Source: Silvibacterium dinghuense | GTDB taxonomy: Bacteria > Acidobacteriota > Terriglobia > Terriglobales > Acidobacteriaceae | Assembly (NCBI RefSeq): GCF_004123295.1 | Contig: NZ_SDMK01000006.1 | Location: 81,256 to 145,255 of the forward strand | DNA: 64,000 nt | Direction of reading: 5' to 3' | Shown: piece by piece, positions 47,230 to 56,484 of the stretch | Layout: each line of letters starts with the position of its first letter | Numbering within the stretch: the first letter of the stretch is position 1 | Program-made: the position numbers and the translations under genes | The notes under the pieces: generated by a model | The model's database searches: none | Seen by the model: only the letters and a program-made list of their open reading frames with translations | What the model was told of the DNA's origin: nothing

Positions 47230-48582
47230 GTGAAGCCATACAGAATGGCGATGCTGGCGACGGCGGTGATGATCGCAGCCACGGCCAAGGGTGCGTGCGC
47301 ACAGCAGTCGGATGCGATGAGCGGGATGTCGATGCCGCCGGGCATGAAAATGGACATGCCCATGAACGGGATGCAGATGGGGCCGAAGCTGACGGGCCTG
47401 GCGAAGACTGTCGAGGCGCATACCTCTTCGGGCACGAGCGCAGAACCGGGTTCGACGCCTGCGCCGATGCTGATGACCATGCGCGGCAACTGGATGCTGA
47501 TGTTCCATGCCAACGCGTTTGTCGCCGATACCCAGCAGACCAGCGTGCGCGGCGGCGACAAGCTGTTTTCGACCAACTGGTTTATGCCTATGGCGCAGCG
47601 GCAGTGGGGGCCGGGGCAGCTGACGCTGCGCGGCATGTTCAGCCTGGAGCCGGCAACAGTGACGGATCGGCAGTATCCGCTGCTCTTCCAGCAGGGTGAA
47701 ACCGCATATGGGAAGCCGATCGCCGACGGGCAGCACCCACATGATTTTGTGATGGAGTTTGCGGCGCTCTACGACTGGCGGCTGAATGAGAAGACACTGC
47801 TCTCGTTCTATGTGGCGCCAGTAGGCGATCCGGCACTGGGCCCGACGGCCTATCCGCACCGCGCCTCGGCCTTCGAAAATCCGGTGGGCACGCTCGGGCA
47901 TCATCAGGAAGACTCGACGCACATCTCCGACGACGTCATGACCGCTGGCCTGACGCATGGATGGGCGCGGCTCGAAGCCAGCGGCTTCCACGGACGCGAG
48001 CCAAACGAGCATCGCTGGCAGGTGCAGCAGGGCGCGATCGATTCCTGGTCGATGCGGTTGACGATTGCGCCTGCGGACGACTGGAGCGGGCAGTTCTCCT
48101 ACGGACGCCTGCATAGCCCGGAGCAGCTTTCCCCGACGGAAGACCAGAAGCGCATGACGGCCTCCGTGATGTGGAACAAGCCGTTTAGCCGGACATCGAA
48201 CCTGGCTTCCACTGTGGCCTGGGGAAGGACGCAAACGGTGGGCGGCGGTTATCCGGAAAACAGCTACCTGCTCGAGTCGACGCTGCGCTTTCGCGACCGT
48301 AACTATGCCTTCACCCGCATGGAAGACGTGGACCGGACGAATGAGCTGCTGCTGGGAGAAAATCCTCTGCCGGCAAACTTTGTCGAGGGGCCTGCGGGCC
48401 GCGTGCAGGCCTATACCTTCGGCTATGATCGCGACATCGGCAACCTGCCGCATATGCGGACGGCGCTGGGTGCGCAGGTGACGGCGTACACCGTTGGTTC
48501 GCGCCTCGAACCGGTATATGGCTCCGATCCAATGGGAGTTGTAGTCTTCCTGCGCCTGCGTCCTTTTGGGAAGTCCAATTAG
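47230..48582 (+). CDS. Met-rich exported envelope protein, probable beta-barrel
   Basis: A 450-residue protein with a signal peptide (about 1-25, cleavage after ACA). A remarkable Met-rich segment follows: MSGMSMPPGMKMDMPMNGMQ, continuing with M-G-P. The rest alternates polar and hydrophobic residues, with GQHPHDFVMEF, HGWARLEASGFHGREPNEHRW and a C-terminal strand ending VVFLRLRPFG, in the style of outer membrane barrels. Met-rich segments bind Cu(I) in copper proteins such as CopA/PcoA, so a copper role is possible but unproven. GTG at 47230 follows GAGGAGAGAGAA. Confidence 0.75.
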   Translation: MKPYRMAMLATAVMIAATAKGACAQQSDAMSGMSMPPGMKMDMPMNGMQMGPKLTGLAKTVEAHTSSGTSAEPGSTPAPMLMTMRGNWMLMFHANAFVADTQQTSVRGGDKLFSTNWFMPMAQRQWGPGQLTLRGMFSLEPATVTDRQYPLLFQQGETAYGKPIADGQHPHDFVMEFAALYDWRLNEKTLLSFYVAPVGDPALGPTAYPHRASAFENPVGTLGHHQEDSTHISDDVMTAGLTHGWARLEASGFHGREPNEHRWQVQQGAIDSWSMRLTIAPADDWSGQFSYGRLHSPEQLSPTEDQKRMTASVMWNKPFSRTSNLASTVAWGRTQTVGGGYPENSYLLESTLRFRDRNYAFTRMEDVDRTNELLLGENPLPANFVEGPAGRVQAYTFGYDRDIGNLPHMRTALGAQVTAYTVGSRLEPVYGSDPMGVVVFLRLRPFGKSN

Positions 48583-48666
48583 CTTTCCCGCGTGGATTGC
48601 GTCCTTGCCGGGCTCGTCGCATCGAAAATAGAAAGAGACGATCTCGGCAGGGACAGGACGGATAGT

Positions 48667-49980
48667 TTGAGCGACGCAGTGGCCGCAGCGCCGGAAAACA
48701 CAAAGCCGCAGAGAGATTTTTCGCATGCGTGGCGAGCCCTGCGGCACCGCAACTTCCGGTTGTTTTTCGGCGGTCAGAGCATTTCGCTCATCGGCACGTG
48801 GATGACGAGGATCGCGACCTCATGGCTGGTGTATCGGCTGACGCATTCGGCGCTGTTGCTGGGGACGGTCAGCTTCATGGGCCAGATCCCGACCTTTCTG
48901 CTGGCTCCGCTGGCCGGCGTGTTGGTGGATCGCATGGAGCGTCGCACGGTGCTGGTGTGGACACAGATCCTCGCGATGCTTCAGTCGCTCGCGCTGGCCG
49001 TGCTGACGCTCACGCACCGCATTACCATCCACGAGGTGCTCTGGCTGAGCGCTTTTCAGGGCGTGATCAACGCCTTCGACATGCCGGGACGGCAATCATT
49101 CATGGTGCAGATGGTCGAAGATCGAGCGAATCTCTCGAATGCGATCGCGATCAACTCCTCGATGGTGAATCTCGCCCGGCTGATTGGGCCGTCGCTCGCG
49201 GGCCTCGTCATCGCGGCGACCAGCGAAGGCTGGTGTTTCCTGGTCGATGGCGTGAGCTATATCGCGGTGATCGCTTCGCTGCTGATGATGCAGATCAAGC
49301 CTCTTGCGACGGCACGCTCTGTTGCTCCCATGGCAGTCCAGTTGAGAGAAGGCTGGGAGTATGTCTCGACATTCGTACCGGTGCGGACGATTCTGACGCT
49401 CTTCGCGCTGGTCAGCATCATGGGCATGCCCTTCGTCGTGTTGATGCCGGTCTTCGCGGCGCAGGTGCTGCGCGGCGGCCCGCATACGCTCGGCTTCCTG
49501 ATGGGCGCGGTGGGAATTGGCGCGCTGGTTTCTGCCCTCTCACTCGTGCTGCGCAAGTCGGTGCGCGGTCTGCTGAAAATGATTCCGATTGCCGCCTCGC
49601 TTTTCGGTGCGGGCCTCGTCTGCTTCGGGCTCTCGCACTGGTTATGGCTTTCGATGGCGCTGATGGTCATCGTCGGCTTTGGGATGATGCAGGGGATGAC
49701 GGCGAGCAACACGATCATTCAGACCCTTGTTCCCGAAGACAAGCGCGGCCGCGTGATGAGCTACTACACGGTGGCCTTTGTGGGGATGGCCCCCTTTGGC
49801 AGCCTGCTGGCCGGATGGATGGCCCATCATCTTGGCGCGCCGCGCACGGTGATAATGACCGGAAGCTGCGTGCTGGCCGGTTCGGCGTGGTTCGCAACGC
49901 GGCTGAAGGCCATGCGACGCGAGATGAGGCCGGTGTATGAAGAGCTGGGGATTGTGAAGCCTCGAACTGCCCAGGCGTAA
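48667..49980 (+). CDS. Major facilitator transporter, EntS/YbdA-like (MFS_3)
   Basis: About 437 residues with roughly 11-12 transmembrane helices. The opening ALRHRNFRLFFGGQSISLIG and the loop APLAGVLVDRMERRTVLVWT are typical of the MFS_3 group, along with PEDKRGRVMSYYTVAFVGMAPFGSLLAG near the end. Substrate unknown; relatives export siderophores or other small molecules. The start is uncertain: TTG at 48667 is used because GGACAGGACGG precedes it. The frame is open to 48592. It may be transcribed with the Met-rich protein gene 84 bases upstream. Confidence 0.87.
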   Translation: MSDAVAAAPENTKPQRDFSHAWRALRHRNFRLFFGGQSISLIGTWMTRIATSWLVYRLTHSALLLGTVSFMGQIPTFLLAPLAGVLVDRMERRTVLVWTQILAMLQSLALAVLTLTHRITIHEVLWLSAFQGVINAFDMPGRQSFMVQMVEDRANLSNAIAINSSMVNLARLIGPSLAGLVIAATSEGWCFLVDGVSYIAVIASLLMMQIKPLATARSVAPMAVQLREGWEYVSTFVPVRTILTLFALVSIMGMPFVVLMPVFAAQVLRGGPHTLGFLMGAVGIGALVSALSLVLRKSVRGLLKMIPIAASLFGAGLVCFGLSHWLWLSMALMVIVGFGMMQGMTASNTIIQTLVPEDKRGRVMSYYTVAFVGMAPFGSLLAGWMAHHLGAPRTVIMTGSCVLAGSAWFATRLKAMRREMRPVYEELGIVKPRTAQA

Positions 49981-50156
49981 AGTGCTGATTCTTCGAGGGG
50001 CGGCAAGGCTGAAATCGCTCTCTTCCCGTTATGGAACGGTAGTAAGGATGCGAGCGCTGGCCTGTTCTGGAAAACCAATCCATGTTATTCTTCCAGCAGA
50101 CACTTAGGAAGTGTATTGAGTTAGAAATTCGAGAAATTGAGGAGTAGCGCACACCC

Positions 50157-50423
50157 GTGCTGGCACCTACAAAGAAGACCGACATCATCACGCAGTTCCG
50201 GACGCACGATACCGATACCGGTAGCCCGGAAGTGCAGATTGCGATCCTCAGCTCGCGCATTACCGAGCTGACCGAGCACTTCAAGACCCACGCGAAGGAT
50301 CACGCCTCGCGCCGCGGCCTGCTGATGCTGGTGAGCAAGCGTCGCCGCCTGCTGGATTACCTGAAGACCAACGACACCGATCGCTATCGCGACGTCATCG
50401 GCAAGCTGGGCATCCGCAAGTAG
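50157..50423 (+). CDS. rpsO: 30S ribosomal protein S15
   Basis: An 88-residue S15 protein that binds 16S rRNA in the central domain. [44 protein letters not shown] and the IGKLGIRK end are conserved. The start is GTG at 50157 with AGGAG about 12 bases before it, a wide spacing that may reflect autoregulation, known for S15 in other bacteria. It is followed by pnp, the usual arrangement. Confidence 0.97.
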   Translation: MLAPTKKTDIITQFRTHDTDTGSPEVQIAILSSRITELTEHFKTHAKDHASRRGLLMLVSKRRRLLDYLKTNDTDRYRDVIGKLGIRK

Positions 50424-50873
50424 CAAGAAGAAAACAGCCTTGTCTCCTACGCGCACGCGACGGGAAGCGAAACGAGGATGCGGCAGACGGACCCCGGAGT
50501 GGGTGGCTGTGCCGCATTCCATGGAACTGGCCATGGATCCGGGCGGGCAATCGTCCCTCCCGGCGGGCGACGGGAGAGCTACGCGCTGATGCGAATCTCC
50601 TCTGGATATACGGGTCACGCGACGGACGGCCGTTTCTGGCAGTCCCTGTTATTCCAGCCGCTCTCTTTTCCCTCCCTTTGCAAGCACCCCCTCCCAACTG
50701 CGATCTCTCCGACGCGCCGCGCGGCACAGCTTTCCGCGCTGACGGCGCACTGCAGGCCAGGCTCCGCGTGGAGCCTCCACGGCTTTCTGCAGGCTGCGGA
50801 GCAGACGCCCGATGGAGCCTTCCGCCTGGTGGCGGTAGCCGCATCCGTCGCAACGACCTGAATCGAGGATTCC
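50424..50873 (+). other. 450-base leader between rpsO and pnp
   Basis: No convincing gene. The region is GC-rich. A clear hairpin (AGGCTCC 50759-50765 with GGAGCCT 50770-50776) lies inside an outer CTGCAG pair about 100 bases before pnp. In E. coli the pnp leader forms a stem processed by RNase III for autoregulation; a similar role here is possible. No terminator after rpsO was seen, so read-through to pnp is likely. Confidence 0.45.
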
Positions 50874-53363
50874 ATGAAGCAGGAAGTAACCGTAGAACTG
50901 GCCGGCGGCAAAAAGCTGCATTTCGAGACCGGCCGCATGGCCAAGCAGGCCCCCGGTGCCGCGCTCGTCACCCAGGGTGAGTCCGTAGTGCTGGCCACCG
51001 CCGTCGCCTCGCCCGACCCGAAGGAAGGCATCGACTTCTTCCCCCTTACCGTCGATTATCGCGAGTACGCCTATGCAGGCGGCCGCATCCCCGGTGGTTT
51101 CATCAAGCGTGAAGGCCGCCCGAGCGAAAAGGAGATCCTGACCAGCCGTCAGATCGACCGCCCCATCCGTCCGCTCTTCCCGGAAGGCTTCCGCAACGAG
51201 ACCCAGGTCATCGCCCTGGTCTTCTCGGCGGACAAGGAAAACGATCCCGACATCGTCGGCATCAATGCCGCCAGCGCCGCTCTGTCCCTCTCCGACATCC
51301 CGTTCGCCGGCCCGGTGGGCGCGGTGCGCGTCGGCCAGGTCAATGGCGAGTTCGTCATTAATCCCTCTTACCTTGAGCGTCGTGAGAGCCTGCTCAACAT
51401 CACCGTCGTCGGTACCGCCGAAGGCATTGTGATGATCGAAGCCGGCGCGAGCGAAGCGGACGAGACCACCATCGTCGATGCGATCGAGTTCGGTCACGGC
51501 GAGATCAAGAAGATCGTTGCCGCCATCAACGAACTGGTTGCCAAGGCTGGCAAGCCGAAGCGCGAAGTCAAGGCTGCCGAGTTCGACACCGCCTACTACG
51601 AAGCCCTGAAGGCTAAGATCGGCACCCGCCTGGCGGACGCCCTCGACACCAAGACCCATGCGAAGACCGAGAGCTACGCGCTGGTCAAGCAGATCAAGGA
51701 CGAGCTGGCCAAGGAGATCGTCGACGGCGAGACCGCTGCTGCCGAGAAGAAGAAGCTCAAGGAGTACTACGAGATTCTGCGCGAGCGCACCTTCCGCGAG
51801 CAGGTCACCAAGGACCGCATCCGTCCGGATCGCCGCGCCTTCGACGAGATCCGCGCGATCTCGATCGAGACCAGCGTGCTGCCCCGTACGCATGGTTCGG
51901 CTCTGTTCACGCGTGGTGAGACGCAGGCTCTGGTGACCGCGACCCTGGGCACGAACGACGATTCGCAGCGCATCGAGACCTTCGAAGGCGAGCAGAAGAA
52001 GCGCTTCATGCTGCACTACAACTTCCCGCCATTCTCGGTTGGCGAAACCGGCCGTATGACCGGTGTGGGCCGCCGCGAAGTGGGTCACGGTGCACTGGCT
52101 GAGCGCGCGATTGCCGCGGTTCTGCCGAGCGAAGCCGATTCTCCCTACGCTCTGCGCGTGGTTTCGGACATCCTCGAGTCGAACGGTTCTTCGTCGATGG
52201 CCTCGGTCTGCGGCGCTTCGCTGGCGCTGATGGACGCGGGCATTCCGCTGAAGGCTGCCGTTGCCGGTGTGGCTATGGGTCTCGTCAAGGAAGACGCGGA
52301 CTACGCCATCCTGACCGACATCGCTGGCGCGGAAGATCACTACGGCGACATGGACTTCAAGGTGGCCGGTACCCGCAAGGGCATCACCGCCCTTCAGATG
52401 GATATCAAGATCTCCGGCATCACCGGCCAGATCATGCGTGAGGCGATGGAGCAGGCCCGTCGCGGCCGTCTCTTCCTGCTCGACAAGATGGACGAGGCCC
52501 TTGCCGGACCGCGCGACATCAAGTCGAAGTACGCACCGCAGATCCGCACCCTGCAGATCCCCACCGACAAGATCCGCGACCTGATCGGGCCCGGTGGCAA
52601 GACCATCCGCGGCATCATCGAGCAGACGCAGGTCAAGATCGACGTGGACGACACCGGCCGCGTGAACGTGGCTTCGAGCGATGCCGAGGGCCTCGAAAAG
52701 GCGCTCGCGATGATCAATGATCTGACCGCCGTGCCGGAAGTGGGCAAGACCTACCTCGGCAAGGTGGTTCGCCTGGCCGAGTTCGGCGCCTTCGTCGAAA
52801 TCTTCCCCGGCACCGACGGTCTGCTGCACATTAGCGAGATCGCCGAGCATCGCGTGAAGGATGTAAAGGATGAACTGCGCGATGGTGACCAGGTTCTGGT
52901 GAAGGTCCTGGGCATCGAAGGCAACCGCATCAAGCTCTCCCGCAAGGCACTGCTCAAGGAGCAGCGTCAGAAGCTGGGTCTGCCTGAGCCGGGTGCACCG
53001 GCTGGTGAGATTTCGGCCTCGGGCGAGGGTGAAGGCGAGCAGCGTCCCCCGCGTGAGCGGCGTCCGGAGCGTGCAGAGCGCCAGGAGCGTCCGGAACGGC
53101 CGAAGAACGAAGACAAGCAGCCCACCTCCAACGCCAGCACCATCACGATCGAAGGCGGCGATGACTTCGACGATGAAGAAGGTGACGAAGAGGGCGGCGA
53201 GGAAATCAACTACAACCGCGCGGACGGCGTTCCTGTGGTCGAGGGAACCGGTGAGCGCCGCCCCGGCGGCCGCGGCCCCGGTGGTCCTGGCGGACGGCGT
53301 CGCCGTCGTGGCCGTGGCCGTGGCCCGGGTACTGGCGGTGGCAACCGCGGGCCTCAGCAGTAA
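50874..53363 (+). CDS. pnp: Polyribonucleotide nucleotidyltransferase (PNPase)
   Basis: PNPase degrades RNA from the 3' end with phosphate. The 829-residue protein has two RNase PH domains around a helical linker (about 1-545), with FFPLTVDYREYAYAGGRIPG, DRPIRPLFPEGF, and in the second core FFMLHYNFPPFSVGE-like sequence and GSSSMASVCGASLALMDAG. A KH domain (about 557-618, IGPGGKTIRGII) and an S1 domain (about 622-695, GKVVRLAEFGAFVEIFPG) follow. From about 705 on there is a 125-residue low-complexity tail with an acidic block and Arg-Gly-rich clusters, much longer than in E. coli. ATG follows GAGGA. Confidence 0.96.
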   Translation: MKQEVTVELAGGKKLHFETGRMAKQAPGAALVTQGESVVLATAVASPDPKEGIDFFPLTVDYREYAYAGGRIPGGFIKREGRPSEKEILTSRQIDRPIRPLFPEGFRNETQVIALVFSADKENDPDIVGINAASAALSLSDIPFAGPVGAVRVGQVNGEFVINPSYLERRESLLNITVVGTAEGIVMIEAGASEADETTIVDAIEFGHGEIKKIVAAINELVAKAGKPKREVKAAEFDTAYYEALKAKIGTRLADALDTKTHAKTESYALVKQIKDELAKEIVDGETAAAEKKKLKEYYEILRERTFREQVTKDRIRPDRRAFDEIRAISIETSVLPRTHGSALFTRGETQALVTATLGTNDDSQRIETFEGEQKKRFMLHYNFPPFSVGETGRMTGVGRREVGHGALAERAIAAVLPSEADSPYALRVVSDILESNGSSSMASVCGASLALMDAGIPLKAAVAGVAMGLVKEDADYAILTDIAGAEDHYGDMDFKVAGTRKGITALQMDIKISGITGQIMREAMEQARRGRLFLLDKMDEALAGPRDIKSKYAPQIRTLQIPTDKIRDLIGPGGKTIRGIIEQTQVKIDVDDTGRVNVASSDAEGLEKALAMINDLTAVPEVGKTYLGKVVRLAEFGAFVEIFPGTDGLLHISEIAEHRVKDVKDELRDGDQVLVKVLGIEGNRIKLSRKALLKEQRQKLGLPEPGAPAGEISASGEGEGEQRPPRERRPERAERQERPERPKNEDKQPTSNASTITIEGGDDFDDEEGDEEGGEEINYNRADGVPVVEGTGERRPGGRGPGGPGGRRRRRGRGRGPGTGGGNRGPQQ

Positions 53364-53377
53364 CTCGATGGATGCAA

Positions 53378-53414
53378 CAGGGGCTGTGCTTCGGCACAGC
53401 CCCTGTGCTTTTGG
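53378..53414 (+). terminator. UUCG-tetraloop terminator after pnp
   Basis: Perfect 12-bp stem (53378-53389 with 53394-53405) capped by a C(TTCG)G tetraloop, followed by GTGCTTTT. It starts 14 bases after the pnp stop. Confidence 0.93.
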
Positions 53415-53565
53415 CGGTTGGGGCATCTCGCCCGGATTGGCATTCGCCGATGAGTTCACCAGTAGCCTGAAGATGCCCGAAATGGTAACTCTCCGGATAA
53501 CGGCGTGCAGCCTTTTCCCGGATGTGGCATCCGATATGAGCAGGCAGACGGGATACACTGCGAAA

Positions 53566-53976
53566 ATGAGCGCGTCCATGTACATCGTCGTGGAAGGCGA
53601 AGACCCGGGCTTCGACATCTTTGTGAACGGGCATGCCCTTGCCAGGAACGAAGATGCTTTGGAAAAGCTGGCATTGCGGCTGGGAGTCAAGCCTCTGCTG
53701 GAGTTCTTCTCCGCGGACGAAAACTCGATGGCACTGCTGTTGGAAGAGGGTGCTGGTGATCCGGAATGGGCGAAGACGCTGCCGCCTCCGCAGTGGTTCT
53801 CGCCGACAGACGGGCTGGCAACGATTCGGACGCTGATCTTGTTCTTACGCAGGTCGCCTGCGGAGCTGGGCTCGGAAACGATGCCGGTGGTGCAGGAGCT
53901 CGAAGAGTATGAGCGCGTATTGTCGAAGACGGAGACGCGCAGCCTGCGCTGGCAGCTGGCAGTGAGCTGGAAGTAG
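53566..53976 (+). CDS. Small cytoplasmic protein of unknown function
   Basis: A 136-residue, acidic protein: MSASMYIVVEGEDPGFDIFV, then ENSMALLLEEGAGDPEWAKT, PPPQWFSPTDGLATIRTLIL and a helical end (MPVVQELEEYERVLSK). It has no signal peptide or membrane helix. Sequence style resembles conserved acidobacterial hypothetical proteins. The ATG lies only 6 bases after a TACACT -10 box and has no ribosome site, so the mRNA is probably leaderless. A second Met four codons on is an alternative start. Confidence 0.75.
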   Translation: MSASMYIVVEGEDPGFDIFVNGHALARNEDALEKLALRLGVKPLLEFFSADENSMALLLEEGAGDPEWAKTLPPPQWFSPTDGLATIRTLILFLRRSPAELGSETMPVVQELEEYERVLSKTETRSLRWQLAVSWK

Positions 53977-54175
53977 CTGACCTTCGATCCACAGAAAATT
54001 CAGACAATATCAGAGCCGCAGGCATGAAGCTGGCGAGGGGTACGTCCTATACTTGGATGTTCCTCGCGAGGAGGAAATCCTTCCTCCTCTACCTGGTTTG
54101 CGCACGACTCGCCGCTGACTGGATGGAGGCTGACCTGCGGGCGAGGCATCGTTCACGATGCCATCAGGAGGTCTT

Positions 54176-54523
54176 ATGTCTCAGAATCCAATTGTCTATC
54201 TGGAATTGCCGTCGACCAATCTGACCGAGCTGAAGCATTTCTATGGTTCGCTTTTTGGCTGGAGCTTTCAGGATTGGGGTGGGGACTATGCGACCATGCA
54301 TGGTTCGGGGCTCGAGGGCGGCTTGAATGGGCACGCCGGATCAAGGACAAAAGCACCGCTGGCCATTCTCGAGACCAAAGAACTGGAAGTCATGCAGGAC
54401 CGGGTGAAGGCTGCCGGCGGGGAAATTACGGTGCCGATCTTTGCCTACCCTGGCGGCCGGCGATTCCACTTCCGCGATCCGCAGGGGAATGAGCTGGCTG
54501 TTCTACAAGCGGACGAGAATTAA
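54176..54523 (+). CDS. VOC (glyoxalase/bleomycin-resistance fold) protein
   Basis: A 115-residue single-module vicinal-oxygen-chelate protein. VYLELPSTNLTELKHFYGSL gives the first beta-alpha unit with GWSFQDWGGDYATM. The second unit ends FHFRDPQGNELAVLQ, where Glu is a probable metal ligand. Many such proteins act in detoxification or as small lyases, and the substrate is unknown. ATG at 54176 has an ideal AGGAGG site. A strong terminator follows. Confidence 0.9.
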   Translation: MSQNPIVYLELPSTNLTELKHFYGSLFGWSFQDWGGDYATMHGSGLEGGLNGHAGSRTKAPLAILETKELEVMQDRVKAAGGEITVPIFAYPGGRRFHFRDPQGNELAVLQADEN

Positions 54524-54548
54524 AGTAAATCCTTAAGAAAATGGATAG

Positions 54549-54580
54549 ATGAAAACGGCCTCGGAAGAGGCCGTTTTCAT
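54549..54580. terminator. Terminator after the VOC gene
   Basis: Perfect 14-bp stem (54549-54562 with 54567-54580) with an internal run of A/T residues on both arms, able to act for the VOC gene and for the convergent pyrF gene. Confidence 0.85.
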
Positions 54581-54605
54581 GGGTATGCCAGTCGTTGGAA
54601 GTAAA

Positions 54606-54633
54606 CTAAGTTTAGTGGACTAAGTTCACTGGA
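54606..54633. repeat. Two tandem 14-bp units at the pyrF 3' end
   Basis: CTAAGTTTAGTGGA (54606-54619) and CTAAGTTCACTGGA (54620-54633) follow each other directly and differ at two positions. They touch the pyrF stop codon. No function is evident. Confidence 0.5.
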
Positions 54634-55359
54634 TTAAGCGGGCTGGATCGCCTCGAGTTCGCTGAAGATGGCGCGGGTAGCCGCAACCGGATCCGTCGCC
54701 TGCGTAATCGGCCGCCCGACGACCAGGAAGTTTGCGCCGTCACGTGCGGCCTGCGCCGGGGTAGCGATGCGCTTCTGGTCTCCTACGGCAGCGCCGGCTG
54801 GACGGATGCCCGGAATGACGAGGGTGAGAGCGGGGAATTCGTGACGGAGTTGAGCTACCTCCTGCGGGCTGGCAACGAGGCCGGAGATGCCCGAGGCCGT
54901 GGCCAGCCGGGCAAGACGCTGCACCTGACTGGCAGGCGATGCGGAGATGCCGATGGCCTCGAGCTGCGATGCGTCCATACTGGTGAGCACGGAGACGGCA
55001 AGCAGCTGAAGCGGTTCGCTTGCGGCTGCGGCAGCCTCCGCCGCGGCCGACATCATCGCCGGACCGCCGAGCGCATGAATGGTCAACATACTGGCGCCGG
55101 CGGTCGAGGCGGAGCGGACGGCTCCGGCGACGGTATTCGGAATGTCGTGCAGCTTGAGATCGAGGAAGACGGAAAATCCCTGGTCGCGGAGATCGCGGAC
55201 AATGGAGTTCCCCGCAGAGAGATAAAGCTCAAGACCCACCTTGAGCCAGCGGACGTGTCCGGAGAGCCGGCGGGCCAGCGCGAGTGCAGGCTCGGCGGCA
55301 GGGAAGTCCAGCGCTACGATAAGCTGGGCTTCATGAGATAGGGGCGACGGAGGAGTCAT
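54634..55359 (-). CDS. pyrF: Orotidine-5'-phosphate decarboxylase
   Basis: PyrF decarboxylates OMP to UMP, the last step of pyrimidine synthesis. The 241-residue TIM barrel has LIVALDFPAAEPALALA, the catalytic DLKLHDIPNTV block (Asp-Lys-Asp array) and the phosphate-binding VIPGIRPAG and GANFLVVGRPITQATDP. Length and motifs match the bacterial type I enzyme. It is not with other pyr genes. It is divergent from thiD. Confidence 0.95.
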   Translation of the reverse strand: MTPPSPLSHEAQLIVALDFPAAEPALALARRLSGHVRWLKVGLELYLSAGNSIVRDLRDQGFSVFLDLKLHDIPNTVAGAVRSASTAGASMLTIHALGGPAMMSAAAEAAAAASEPLQLLAVSVLTSMDASQLEAIGISASPASQVQRLARLATASGISGLVASPQEVAQLRHEFPALTLVIPGIRPAGAAVGDQKRIATPAQAARDGANFLVVGRPITQATDPVAATRAIFSELEAIQPA

Positions 55360-55479
55360 CGCTCTTTATCTTAGCTGTAAGCAGAGATGAGAATGGCCCG
55401 GTTTTCGCTGTCGTAGTCCGGAGTGCGCAGGGCCAGTTGTGTTTCATCTTTGGCTTAGACAGGACCGTGGAGAGCGCTG

Positions 55480-56343
55480 ATGGAGAAGTCATATAAGGAT
55501 GCAGGCCGGCCGGTGGTGCTGACCATCGCAGGCTTCGATCCTTCCTCCGGGGCAGGCATCACGGCAGATCTGAAGGTCTTTGCAGCGCATCGCCTGTATG
55601 GTCTTTCGGCAATCACTGCGCTCACTGTTCAGTCGACGCAAGGGGTGAGGCGTATGGAGCCAGTGTCTGCAAAAATCTTGGCCGATACCCTTGCTTGCCT
55701 TGCGGAAGATGGGCCGATTTCTGGGGTAAAGATAGGCATGCTTGGCACAGCAACCAATGTGGAAGCCGTGGTGCATTTTCTGCAGAGGACAGGCATCGAG
55801 CGACGGCGTGTGGTGCTGGACCCTGTGATTCGCTCGAGTTCGGGACGCGAGCTGCTGGGCGCCGACGGCGTGTCGCTGCTGAAGAGCCACCTGCTGGACC
55901 GAGCAGGGTGGGTGACTCCGAACAGGGAGGAGTTGTGGGTGCTGGCAGAAGAGCCGGAGCTTGCGATCGCGGACGCAAACTCTGATTATGTGGTGCAGCG
56001 CGCCGCCGCGCTGGCCAGGTGTCACGCCGGGTTACGGATTGTGGCAACGGGAGGGGAAGAGAAGCCGCCCAACGACTTGCTCTGGACAGAAAACGGTGGT
56101 CCGCAGTGGTTTCCAGGAGAGCGTATCGAAACGCGGGCAACCCACGGTACCGGGTGCGCATTTTCATCGGCCCTGCTGGCGGCGATTGTGGCAGGCGCGT
56201 CGGATGCCGAGGCAGTATTCCAAGCAAAGAGCTATGTGCGCGAAGCCATGCTGGCAGCCTATCCGGTAGGGCGAGGCCGTGGACCGATGCACCATCTCGC
56301 GGGACTCGAGTTTCCAGGCAAAACTTCCACAGATGAACTTTGA
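55480..56343 (+). CDS. thiD: Hydroxymethylpyrimidine/phosphomethylpyrimidine kinase
   Basis: ThiD phosphorylates HMP and HMP-P for thiamine synthesis. The 287-residue ribokinase-fold protein has TIAGFDPSSGAGITADLKVF, ALTVQSTQGV, GVKIGMLGT, VLDPVIRSSSG and the catalytic THGTGCAFSSALLAAI. No TPP riboswitch could be recognised upstream and no other thi gene is near. It is the last backbone gene before the tRNA-Asn site. Confidence 0.93.
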   Translation: MEKSYKDAGRPVVLTIAGFDPSSGAGITADLKVFAAHRLYGLSAITALTVQSTQGVRRMEPVSAKILADTLACLAEDGPISGVKIGMLGTATNVEAVVHFLQRTGIERRRVVLDPVIRSSSGRELLGADGVSLLKSHLLDRAGWVTPNREELWVLAEEPELAIADANSDYVVQRAAALARCHAGLRIVATGGEEKPPNDLLWTENGGPQWFPGERIETRATHGTGCAFSSALLAAIVAGASDAEAVFQAKSYVREAMLAAYPVGRGRGPMHHLAGLEFPGKTSTDEL

Positions 56344-56409
56344 CGATAGGCAACCCCTTTGCTATAAATAACTAGAGCGATGGCAACATCGTCTTCCCCG
56401 CCAAGATAC

Positions 56410-56484
<75 letters not shown>

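Noticed and set aside
47047..48747. 566-codon minus-strand frame opposite the Met-rich protein
   Set aside because: Rich in His and Arg only because it is antisense to Met- and Ala-coded sequence; it spans a signal-peptide gene with a good start.
50649..53690. 1013-codon open frame on the minus strand opposite pnp
   Set aside because: It lies antisense to the complete, motif-rich pnp gene. Its translation is low-complexity (Arg/Leu/Asp-rich) and matches no fold. High GC and biased third positions keep antisense frames open.
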